From NCBI GenBank assembly GCA_038501785.1, contig JBAMJR010000089.1, forward strand, positions 3,780,001-3,844,000: 64,000 bases of DNA, in the 5' to 3' direction. Of the stretch, positions 50,634-62,400 are shown one piece after another; the first letter of the stretch is position 1, and each line of letters opens with the position of its first letter. The position numbers and the translations under genes were made by a program. Under the pieces are notes generated by a model, which ran no database searches, was not told where the DNA came from, and was given only the letters and a program-made list of their open reading frames with translations. This DNA is from Myoxocephalus aenaeus (Eukaryota > Chordata > Actinopteri > Perciformes > Cottidae).

Positions 50634-50634
<1 letters not shown>

Positions 50635-51715
50635 CTCTAATGTTTTATACTATAATAAATACAATCTACTCAACTGATGTCATTAACTACTGCTAAATTA
50701 AATGTTCTTCTTAGACATGTAAAATGAATTATGACTCTGTAATTAAATACAAAAACTGAAATTCAAGCAAACCCTAACTGACTTTTCCCTTGTATACCCG
50801 CCTCCCTTTCCCCTAACTGAGAAGCTTTTTTTTTTGCGTTATCTTAAGTTATAACGAGAGAGCAGAGACACACCTCTTTGATGATGTATTTAACGACCCC
50901 ATCAGCGCTTTTCCTTTTTCCACTACTTCCATGACTAGAAACCCTAATGAGACCAGTGCTGTTGCCTTGGGGATGGCCAAGCCCATTGCATTAGCACATG
51001 GAATCATTTAGGCCATGTCTCCCAGAATAAAAATATCATTATGGTGAAGCTCTCTGTAAAAGTGAGCTGAAAGCCCACTGCTGCCAAATGTTTTTCTGTC
51101 AAGATAAAGTATTCCAAGAGGCGGGAAAAAGACACGCTGAGACTGAACTTAACTAAACTGTTCTATGGTTTGCTTCGCTGTTCATGGCAGACAGCGTAGA
51201 GACGTATGTGAATCAGAATTTAACCAAAAGTCAAAGATCTCACAGTTACGTTCAGTTACATGAACACAAGAGACAGGCAGGTTTAATGGTCTTCCTGTAG
51301 ACAGAAGCTTTTATTTGTTACATGATGTTGAGGGGAAGTCATGTTGTATTGCTCATTATACGACGATTTAAATAGACATTTTCAAAAACCGTCCTTCCTT
51401 TCTACAGAGTTCTTATTCATTTCTACTGGTTGGATGATTATTAAAACTCAAGTTGTGTTTCAAACGGAACGACAGAAGACTAAGTACTTAGTTTACAATG
51501 TTATGTTACATGTAAGAAGTTAAGTTCTTCTCCTCTAAAATCAGACAGCTAAGTAGCGTTAGGCTTTGACTAACCTGTGAGTTTATCTCTGGGAATCATT
51601 AGTTCGGGTTTTGAACTACAGGAAATGAGAAAACTGAGGGGTTGAGGCGAAATGTTTTAGAATTACACTTTACTTAACGCTTATCTTCCTCTTGGTACCC
51701 ACATGAAAAACTACT
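50634..51715. other. Intergenic, nothing recognised
   Basis: AT-rich unique sequence with no exon, RNA gene or repeat boundary that I can support. Confidence 0.45.
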
Positions 51716-51784
51716 TTACAGGGCCATGGTGTAGAATTTAGGGGGATCTATTAGCAGAAATGGAATGTAATTTTCATAACTATG

Positions 51785-52077
51785 CAATGCGACTTAGAGG
51801 GTGGCGACCCACCCCCCGGTGCCACTCAGCAAAAGTGCCTTCTTGGATGCCCCTACGGTAGATAAACATGATAAAGTGCCCTCTATGGTGCCATTCCAGT
51901 AGATAATAGATGATGAAGTGCCCTCTAGGGTACCCTTCAAGTGGAGAAAACAAGATGCAGTGCACTAATGGATGCCCTTAAATTGGGAACATTGGCCCTA
52001 CATACTAGAAAACTTTCTGGTGTCTTTAAAAAAAAACTAATCGCCCCTGCCCCTCAGACTGCCTGAATCCGCCACTG
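51785..52077. mobile_element. hAT-type element nested in the MITE
   Basis: It is flanked by a perfect 8-bp duplication TAACTATG (51777-51784 and 52078-52085) that interrupts the host MITE. The ends are related inverted repeats: left CAATGCGACTTAGAGG, right (reverse complement) CAGTGGCGGATTCAGG. The interior has about four degenerate units of roughly 41 bp built on AAGTGCCCTCTAGGGTGCCC-like sequence, which also gives a repetitive open frame on the minus strand (51780-51965). No transposase frame in 293 bp. Confidence 0.85.
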
Positions 52078-52383
52078 TAACTATGTTTTCTTTAATCACC
52101 TGAAACTAAGAATTGTTGTGTTTTTGTTTGCTCAGAATGAGCTCTTCATATTCATATAGGGAGTGGGTGAGTCTGCCAACGCCCTGTTTCTACATTAAAC
52201 TATTTGAAAGCCACTGCCGTCCCCCAACACGCTTGTGAAACCGCGGCAATGTCAGCCTTGGAGTGCAAAACCGCGCTACCACCAGTCGCCGTGTGACTTT
52301 TGTAGCTCCTGAAGGAGTGTTACTGTTTTAAAGATGGCCTCTGAGCGAGGCAAACGCTGTTACCGCGGTTTTGCACTCGGCGG

Positions 52384-52412
52384 CTCCCGTTACCACAGTC
52401 TGGTAACGGGAG
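52384..52412. repeat. Perfect 12-bp-arm hairpin
   Basis: CTCCCGTTACCA and TGGTAACGGGAG flank a CAGTC loop, inside the MITE. Confidence 0.9.
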
Positions 52413-53196
52413 AAGTGAGCGGAGGGGTATTCAGTTGGAAGCAATCAGAATCATATTTATTTTACATGCATGTGCTAATACAAGGATTTTGACAGTTTTT
52501 TTTTAAAATGTATTTAGACAGGAAAAGAATAACAACTAGGAACAAGGACTACAAAGCTGGACTACAAATATAGGTGAGATAGGTAAATAGATGCCACCTA
52601 ATCCTACCTTTTAGTAAAAGTGAGAAATGAATGAGAAATTCCGAATCCCGGATTTAACTGATCATTTGTACCCCATATTTGTTGACATCCTATTCTTTGG
52701 TTAATCTGGTCAACAACACTTGTGCTGAGATTCCTTATTATGAGGTTGTACCAGTCACATGACACAACCCTGACCGGAATACAATTGAGTGTGTTCACAC
52801 CTTAAATACCCCGTTTGTTTGACCTCACTGGAAGGGAGGTCTAGCTCACCCAGATTACACTTTTATCACAACCACATCAGAAAACATCACGGCACCACAG
52901 ATGTCCAGCACTCGATAATCTACGAGTCATCTTGAACCTCTGCTGTGCAGGATGGTAACTGAAGGTCAGAGGTTAGAGCACAACACACCGATTCTAATAT
53001 CCTTCCTGCTTGTTGCTTCCTGCAGATTTGACACATCTGAAGGATTTACACACGGCTCACAGTGCTGCTAAAAGGAGCAATATACAACAGATATAGTCGA
53101 GTAATGTCTACCTGAGCAGAGAATAAAGTCAGTCTCCCTCTGTGTGTGTTGTTATCCGAGCGTCTCCTTATTTTGTTGATGTAGCCGTGCATGCTT

Positions 53197-53445
53197 TTAG
53201 TGCATATTAGTGCACCTGAGCAGGCTTCACTGTTAGCTCACAACCCGCCGCTCTGCGCTGCTGTCATATGGCGATTACAGCTGATAATGCCACCCGATAT
53301 ATAGCGTCATTGCAGAATCGTAGCAGCCATCCTCCGGTTCTCCCTCGGGTAAACACTGTTAGCTCTGTAAGCATGTTTTCCGTAGTTTGTACCGTTAGCG
53401 TCGTTAGCTATGAGCCACCAGCTCAGTCGTCGCCATTTTGAGAGC
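53197..53445 (+). repeat. Dispersed repeat, copy 2
   Basis: Homologous to 14607-14787 in the same orientation and longer at the 3' side (GAGCCACCAGCTCAGTCGTC, then CGCCATTTTGAGAGCC). The upstream part, from about 53110 with GAGCAGAGAATAAAGTC, probably belongs to the same repeat. No protein frame. Confidence 0.75.
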
Positions 53446-56400
53446 CTTTTAAATTGTAATTTTTTTTTTCACGCTACCCGAGTATACAAATGATTTAAAT
53501 AAAATTATGTTTTAGAAGGAATATTTGAGATAGTGAGGTGGAATGGAGTCGAGAACGAGGGAATGAACCGAGGGTCGAATGGGAATCATTAATGGGTGAA
53601 AGGCAGTAAGATTCATGAGGAATTTAGAAATTTAGACTCTCAGAGTTATTCTTCATTAGCCGTAAAATCTAATATTTTATTATCTTGTTTGACCACCTTT
53701 GTAATTTAAAAAATATCCTATGTGACATTGGCTAGGACATCCACTTCATTTGATTAATTCAGACCACTGAAGCCTCATAGTAGCTTCAGATAAAATTTTG
53801 AATACATTTGTACACAGAACACGGACTGTCCCTCATCACTAACAAATCATTAATTTTCCAGCACGAACAGGAGGAATGATTACAGAATGCAAAACCTGTT
53901 TCAATCTACATATGAGCCTGTGAATATTGTTTTAAGACAAAAAAAAAAAGTGAACCTATCCTTTAATACCTTGAAAAAGACAATCTTTAACCAATTACCT
54001 TTTAAAGAAAAGTTTTCCCCACATTTTGGGCTGCAGGCTTTACTTCTTCCCCACGTCCCCTTTTTATCCTTTCTTTGCGAAACCACAGACCTGCAACCAC
54101 CATTACTGATTCACCAGTAATACCTGCAGCAGCACAAAACATGATAATTTATGTAAGTGCTTGTTTGTGAGTGGAGGGTGTTTGTGTGTGGGGTGCATAT
54201 CAGGGAGCGCTCGTGTTTGTGCGTAAATCATGTCTAACCATATGCTGCCTTCCGCCGCGGCGCGCTCGCTGCTGAAATTGATCGTCAACCATCTCCTGCT
54301 CAAAACGGCGTGGGCAGAGAGAGAGAGAGAGAGAGCAAGGTCACAGCCAAGGACTTGCCACAATCAGTGATAGGCTGCGGAGGGGGGCTTATGTGTCACG
54401 GTACAGCTGTTACGCTACATACTCTGAGTCACAAGCACATCTTTGCTGCTGCAAAACATCACCTTCATTATCGTAATGCCAGACTGTCTCTCCCATCTGG
54501 ATGAATTCTCTGGATGCCTTAATCTGAGCCTCATAGCCACCATCCCCTCGCACTGTTTCCGGAGTGAAATCGTACCATTGCGTTTCTTATCTTTTTTTTA
54601 TTTCCTGTCAGGTTTAAGTGTTTTATGGTTCAGCAGTTCAGAGTAAGGGAGGTTTGTCTGGTGATAGACAACATGGGGGGGGGGGGGGTCAGTTGTTGCG
54701 CTGTGTGCTTGTCATGCTGAGCCAAGCCTGGAGCAGGTGAAGGGAGGATTTCATGTCTGTGCTATCTGGAAGGACCGTCTCAGCTGCCAATGCAAACATA
54801 AGCAATGAGGATACAGCTGCTGCTGGCCAGCCTGTTGAGTTGCATGCAACTGGTTGTGCATCCTTCCAGGCTGACCAACAAGTTGAGCAACAATCCTGAG
54901 CAAGTGCATTGTCTACCGTCATATCTATAGAAGCCATGTAGCTTCTGAGCTAGGTGCAAAAGTGAAATGTTTACTTATTTTGAAAATAACAATACTCCAG
55001 TGTTGGACTAACAGAAAAACATCAGATTTGTTTTTACTGGTTGATGTGGAGCATGTACACTATTAATAATATAGACTCATAGATGACAAACTGAACGAAA
55101 ATACAACGTTAAATGTTGTAGTAAAGTGTTGGGCCACTACGAGCTGAAAAGTACATAATGTTTTTTATAAAATCTTAATCTGCAAATGCAGTTTCCCCCA
55201 GAAATATAGTGAAGTAGAGATATAACACATTATTTAATGGGAATATGCAGTCAATTACAAGTGCAAATAGTTTACAATGAATACAGTAACATTTTGGTGT
55301 TTTTATTTCTAATTTATCTGTAATGGCAAAGTGGAAGAGTCACATTAAATATATTTAGCTGACTGCATTCGTTACACTACGTTGCAGTTGCATACAAAAC
55401 ATGTAATGAGCTTGTACTGTACTCTAAACATGTATGACACGTGTTTAATTAACATACCTAACACTTAAGAAAGTAGTTAAAATTTTATCCACCTTGACTA
55501 CATCAATGTGTCAGTAATAATAGTAAATAATACAGTAACAGTTACAGTTAACATTGTGCCTGCACAATACATTTCTTTTGTTATACAGTCTTTGTGTGGT
55601 GGTACTTTTAGTTTAGTAAAAAAAAATATTGGGAACCTTTTACTTTTAATGGAGTTGTGATGTTGTTACCGATCAGTACTTGTTCCACCAGCAATACATA
55701 AAAAAAAAAACTAGTGTTGAAGAGTAGTTCACATACACTGCCGTCTTCATGATACAGAAATAGACCGGGACCCTTCGAAAGCAGTAACCCTTATTTGATC
55801 TTACTCGTCTTGGGCAGGAATAAAAGGAGGCCTTGATGAGTTCTGGCTGCTACAGCAGAGTGTTTGCTGCTGCGACATTTGGCAAGCAGGTGAGGGCAAA
55901 GCCAGAGGCCAACTGTACAAGGGTGGTGAATCAGGATGTTGTCTCGACAGTATGGGGGCATATGAGGCTGCTGTAGTGAGATGTGACATTAACAATCACA
56001 AATGTCAAGGGCCAGCTGTCTGCATCTAATTTTTAACAGACACACACATGTGCCTCTGCAAAACAGTCCTACGGTTTTCTGTCACTTCAGTTGTGTTACT
56101 TTTATATTGACATAGGCCACAATAAATAGAATAGATCAATATAATAAGAATTTAATAACTTTTCTAAAATAAGTAAAGGTGCAAAGGGTCTATGAAAGCA
56201 CCAATGTTAAGGTAGAATTAGTCAAAAGCAAAGGAAAACTGCAACGGACAGTATTACTGCAACACTCAATCTCTTTCAAAGGAGGCTCAGATGCATTGTA
56301 GGTCATCATGCTTCACCAGCAGGGGTCATCATCTGCTCCCTGCCAAACACCAGTGAATGTGGTTCACAAACAGTGGGGCCTCAGTGCTTTAAGAGAATGC

Positions 56401-59400
56401 GGTTTGTCAATACTAATCCTGAACACCGTGGGACATGTGATTATTTCAGTGTGTGACTTTACTTAGCTCCATGACGAGTTGCTAACATGTGTCAAATGTC
56501 CATTCTACGTGTCTATTTACCAAGGGAAATCGTTGTTCAACCATAAACAGAGTTTTTACTGTCCTTTCTCGTCTGATTTAAGTTTTTAGCTTTATCTTAG
56601 CCACGACACGAGAAACCATCTCATGGCAGTGAACCAAACGGGCGCGGGGCCAGGCGGTGATTCCCCTCTGGGATCCAGAGCTGGAGGAGTGGGTGAGAGG
56701 CGTATATATCACAAACCTGGTTAAAAAAAAAAGGGCTTCCCCGCATTCAATAGAGGGCCGTGCCTACAGAGGCTTCAGCTGGGTGCGGTGTGTTAGCAGA
56801 GGATGGAATCATCTGCAGCCTGAATGCGGGAACCAGCTCTCAAACCTCTCAGAAGCAGTTGGTCGCCATGGGAAATGCGGCCGGCCGTGATTGGCCTTGT
56901 CCAACCCTGCTGTGCCTGGGGAGGAACTCTGTCAATCGTTAGGTGGCACACACACCGCAGACAGAGAGGCATTGTGAAGCGGGACAAAAGTGCTGCAGTT
57001 ACAAATGTGAGGGGAATGTGAAATAGTGTGAAACAGCACCACATTTTTTTAAATGTGGTGCTTTTTAGGAGCTCTCTAATGTAAAATAACTATTTTCCAG
57101 TTACTCTCCCTCTTTAAACCCCCGCCCCCTACCACCACCCTGCCCTAGACCCCCTGCTGCGGCTTAAACAATTAGGCTATGTGAGACCCACACTAACGAC
57201 TCTCCCTTGTCTTTTAAGATAACTACAGGAGGAGGGGCAGCAGTGGGTGACATCTTGTTAGGGGGAATCCTGTGGTCAGTCACTTGTGTATTGGCTCAGG
57301 CAGAGGATACCTAGTTATTACCCTACCGAGAGTTCGTATGTGTGTTTGGATTGCCCCAGGTGAGATGTGTGCTAACACCACTGGTGCTTGTGAGAAGTGC
57401 TGGTTTTCTCAGCTTCACAACAAGCCCTAGTGGCTCTGTCGCGCCTCAGATGTCACCCTTTTCTCCCACCAATGTAAAGAAAGCCGTAAATCAATGCTTT
57501 CGTCACAAATCAGCCTGCACTTATTTGCGTCTCCACCTTATTTAGGACCAAATTACTCTCACCAAATATAAAAGCCTTTCCAGGCAGCAAAGTGAGGTCC
57601 CATTCACAGTAAGGTGGGTAAATAAAAGAGAAGCTGTTTACAAATGTTTTCAATCCACATACAATACAAATATTTAGGTTGTTTTAAAGCATGCTATTTA
57701 CATTGAAATGACAAAACAAGAGAAAACTCTTCATATGAGCCCATACTTGTGTTAAATACATAGTTTTATAAAAGATCTATTTTGGTGGTCAAAATGTATA
57801 AATGTATATTTTAATGTGGACATGGCCTGAAGGTAAAATCAATCAACAATCATATTGGCACCATAGAGCTCAACAAAAAAACATTAAGAACTGTCTCCAT
57901 TCAAATATTGAGATGAAAAAGCTGTTATTTATTATGTCATTAAAAACAGACTACAAGGCTTAATTAATCAAAACATATTAAGGCTACCAAGAACTTTACT
58001 TTGTCTACAAGAATTCCACACCTCAAGTTTGCAAAAACAGTCGTTCAGCTCTCTAATCTCTACTACATCAATGTGCAGCCTTGTGCACCTACAGCTACAA
58101 GAAAATGTAGCAATTGAACTTTGAAAACTACGTTTTGTCGTTCAATAGACTTTCTGATTTTTGACAGTTGCATTTTTTCACATGGCAAGTAAAACGTTGA
58201 AAAGAATGACTAATTTCCCTCTGTGGTTTCACCACCCAACTTGATAATGTGAGCTCATGATTTACCACATTTGTTTGTTGAAAGAACAACATAGCCGGTA
58301 AGGGAGGAGGGCTATAAACCAGCGCGTGGCTTATAGTGACACACAGATCTTAAGACCAGAGGCCTGTAGCTTTGACCTGAGTAGCCAGTATAGGAGCCTG
58401 CCTTGGTTTTGTTTGCATAAATCAACAAGAGCACTGGGCCCACAAGAAAAACAGTCTCTAATGCTCATTATCATCTTTAGGTGTGAAATCCGTCAAGTGA
58501 CAAGTGTGCCTAAATTTTGATGACCCTGGGTCAGCGTGAGGCCAGAGCTCTGTGTTTGCAGACGAGGTGACGGCCCACGCCTCCAGTCCTTTGAAATGTG
58601 ACAAGGTGAGAGGAATGAGGAGATAATCTCTGATTTACAAGTTACAGTAGCTTTCAGGGGAAGCAGCAAAAGCGGCAAAGAGCTATGCTGCCAAACCGCT
58701 GGTAATACACTCGCCAAAAGTCAACGTAGCCATTTTATGTCGCAAGCAAGATAAGCATTGATGAATGCACTAACTGCACTTTTGGAGAATCAAACCCTGT
58801 TACTTTAAACAGTAACACATGATTAGGTTTATTCAGAGAGAGAAAATACACAAGCTTGTTGCCTGATAATATAAAAAGTACTTTGACCTTCATGCAGCTC
58901 ACTGAACATATATATTGACAGCAGTTACAAAAGCGTCAATGTGTGTTATGCATATTATCTAACCAGACAAGTTATTTCTTCTTGTTGACAGCAGCGGTCT
59001 GAGGGAGCAGAGCCAGGGAGATAGAAGGAAGCTGACAAGTCAAAACAGCCACTGAAAGCCCTGCAGCATTGATCACTGGGACGCTTCATTGGTGCACTGG
59101 TAAGTTTGTTGCCTTGCTCAGAGAGGCCTGGGTTGCAGTTGGAATAGGGGCGTTTCATTCATTCCCTCCTACAATCTTCATAATTCATCTGGGGATTTAA
59201 ATATTGTGGTCACATGCTCTCTGGCCATTAGCTGCAGTTCACATTACTTTAGTCTGTTCAAACAAGGATTAACTACAGACAGGCATAAACACGCCACTGC
59301 CAGCAGTCACCTGCAAACTCATTTCAACCAGAAATAGAGCTCAGTTGCTTTAAAACGGCACTGTTATTTATTTATTATCAAAGAATACTATAATAAAATA

Positions 59401-62400
59401 TTTGTGCCGGACACAACAGTAGAATGTTTAGTAAATGCCGTTTACGGTCGTGGCGCATTCACACTCAACATATCAGAAACTTTTTTTCTAATATTTATTT
59501 GCAGGTCCTTTTCACAATTAACATCTCAAAGCTTTAAATTCCTTGAGTTTCTTTCTTCAATCTTTACTCCTTTTGTGGTCAGTTTAAAGCGGTTTAGCAG
59601 CAAGAATGACCGAATTTTACTTAATTGCAACAGTGTTATGTGATTTAAAAGCAAAGGCAGTTCAACATCCTGCTACATCTGAGTAACAACCGAGTTATGT
59701 GAAGAAATAAGACGGAGCTGATGTAAAACGCTCTATTTTGTCTTAACAGGATCTGAGAAGCAGCAAGAGTGACTCCTCCTTCCTCTCTGCCTCTTCCCCT
59801 CCCCCATTTTGTGTAAAAACAAATCTCCTTTTCTGCTCTGAGCCTGAAACTATTGAGTCAACAAATGCCACTGCAGCTAGGCAGGGGCTGGTGGGAAAGA
59901 GGTGGGGGTCTCCATTTAAGCCTGAACTGCAGCTAAAGGGAGATTATTTTCAGACCCGCCTCCTTAGTAAAGTAAAGAGTAATTAAATAGTCAAGTGAAT
60001 GGGGGTGCCGTTAACTATTGAGCATTGTGGGTAAAGTTATGACCATGAATTAATGTCAATATAATACTAATTAAAAATAAATGAAAATAAAATGTTTGTT
60101 AAAAGTTACATTCTCTAAATTGTATTGCAGACATCCCTGGACCGGTTTATGAGATTATCTTTTTCGCCTTTTAATATCAAAGATGTAAAAACTAAATTAT
60201 TGCTTACTTTGCAAACTAAACCTCAGACGTATAGCTCTGCATATGAGGACGTTACACAGAAACCCACAACAAAAACCTAAGCAGAATTTTTAGTGCAATT
60301 GTACAAAACAACCTTCCAGGGCTGAATTATTATTTTAAATCGCTCTTTAAAGTCCCTTCCTCTCTCACACTTCTTTCTCTATCTCTTTCAGGCACACGTG
60401 GCCAGTGTCAACAGGAGGTGAATCTTGGCAGACGCATGAAGCAAACTATGCTGCCTGTGTGCAGGCTGGAGAGTTGTCTTACGCTCTAAAAATGAGACAG
60501 CCAGCCTTTTGAGGTGTGCCAAAATAAGACACAGCCGTTGGAAATGAGTGCATTGCTCAACTGGTTGGACTCCAAACTGGCCACCTCTGATTGTTGCTGT
60601 AAGGCTCTCCAAAATGAGAGCTATTACACAACAGGGGAACTTCTGTAACCAATGACAGAGAAAGAAAGAAAATGAAAGAAGGAAGTCAAAATAGTCGGGG
60701 CGAAAAGGGAGGGAAAAACCCTGAGTCACTTGGCATCCTGTCGGAGGAAAGGAAGGGGGTGGAGGCTTCAGTCAGACGGTTGAGGCCAGTGCAATATTCA
60801 ACATAAAGTGCACTGGGGGTAAAGTCCTGTCCTGCTCACTGAATCCACTCCAGTGCTTCAGGGCAGCCATCATAGTGTTCACTATTGTGTGCGGCTGAGG
60901 GAAGAAGAAAAAAAGAGGAGGGAGCAGAGGAGGGAAAGAAAACCTGTCTCTTTGTGTGGGAAGGACTCAGCAGGAAAGTGATTTTGTGATTATTTGAGTT
61001 TGCCGGCAAAGTAAGGCTCTCCCCCCCCTGACCTGCCACATCTTTTCTACTCTGCACTTCTGCTGCCTTACACCAGATCCACATATGAATGTGCTTCTCA
61101 GGCCGGCAAAACAGCGACACCCGGACTCCTGATGATGAGAGCCGACGTCAGACTGGTTTCCATGAATATTGATGTGGAGGATAGTCTGTTTCATAGAAGA
61201 ACAGAAGGAGGCAAGATGGCTGCCCTTTAGGATTTGTTAAAGAGGAGATCCAGACGGTTTGTTGGAATTTCTACAAAGTGGAGGGACGTAAAAAGGAGGT
61301 GAGAATTTGCTTACTGTGTTAATACTCTGCTTACACTCTTCCCCTTTAACACTGGGTGTATTCTGGGTATTTTTGTATGAGGCGAGGTACAGAAAATGTC
61401 CCCCCACCGTGAGAGCAAGACTCAACATAATAAGGAGGGGATATTAGATAAAGCTACTCCAACATGGCTGACGATTTTCTTTCTTTTTTTTTGCCAGCTG
61501 AATCTGAAAAGACACATTCTGTGTTTTCCTGTGTGTTCTGTGTTGCCTCCACATGCTAGCTGCTTTTGAATGCACCATAGAAAATGGTGTACTTAGACTG
61601 TTTGTCCAGGAGTTTTTCTTTAAGCTTAATTTAAATGCCTCTACAATGCTCTTTCTTTCCTCAACATTTCAACCTTGCTTTTTTTTTAGCATGCACATAT
61701 TTATAAAAGTGTGTTTAAGTGTCTACATGTGTGATTTTGTGCGAGTGTATTTGTTTTTAGAGGTGAAACCCATTTTTACACATTTGTGTAATTATTTGTT
61801 ATTACAGATTGGTGGTATTTTTCATTAAATGGGTTTAGATGCAGGCAGTGTTATCCCCTGTAGCTTCTCATTTTCATATCCATGGCTGTGTATGTGTTTG
61901 TTTGTGCTGTTCAGTAGGCAGACTAGCTGTAGGAGAGTAAAAGTCCAACCTGGACGTGTGCAGCACTAAGTGCATAGTGTCTGCACAGCAGTAGAGCTGA
62001 AATAGCTTCTGGCTTTGTGTATCTCTGTTAATCAGCTTTCATTGCTTTCACCACGGAAAGACAAGCACACACAACGGCAAATCCCAAGCACAAGCAAAAT
62101 AGAAGAGAATTGTGGTGGCACAGTGTAGGGCAGGCAGACAAGGTCAGAAAGCTCTGAAGGAAATGAAACTCTATCCTACTGCACCATTAACAGGGGGAAC
62201 AAGAATGGCAATGGAGATTGTTGCCAGAAGAACAAACATCCTATTTCTCAAAGAAGTTGACTAAACTCCTTCAAGAAACTAAACCAAACAGATACTTTAC
62301 GGTATTATACTGTATGTTTTTAATGGAGCACAAGCAGTTAAAGGTCACACCAATCAGACTGCTGTGTTCTTTTGGAAACAGAGCTATTGACAAATAGATT

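Larger units (their letters stand above)
51716..52614. mobile_element. Fish MITE carrying a nested insertion
   Basis: It starts ACAGGGCCATGGTGTAGAAT and continues TTAGGGGGATCTATTAGCAG. After the nested element it resumes TTTTCTTTAATCACCTGAAA, later GTGAGCGGAGGGGTATTCAG, and ends TGCCACCTAATCCTACCTTT. The ends are imperfect inverted repeats built on GTAGGATTTAG-like sequence. The order matches a non-autonomous element frequent in percomorph genomes. An inner 12-bp hairpin lies at 52384-52412. Confidence 0.72.

Noticed and set aside
54689..54937. 82-codon minus-strand frame with Cys and Ala-rich sequence
   Set aside because: It does not match a family I know and has no exon boundaries. Left unannotated.
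59752..59985. Roughly 77-codon open frame following an acceptor-like TTGTCTTAACAG
   Set aside because: Ser/Pro-rich and CT-biased, with no good donor and no family resemblance.
60388..60729. 113-codon minus-strand frame
   Set aside because: No start context, no domain and no splice sites on that strand. A pyrimidine-rich acceptor-like site lies on the opposite strand but leads to no recognisable protein.
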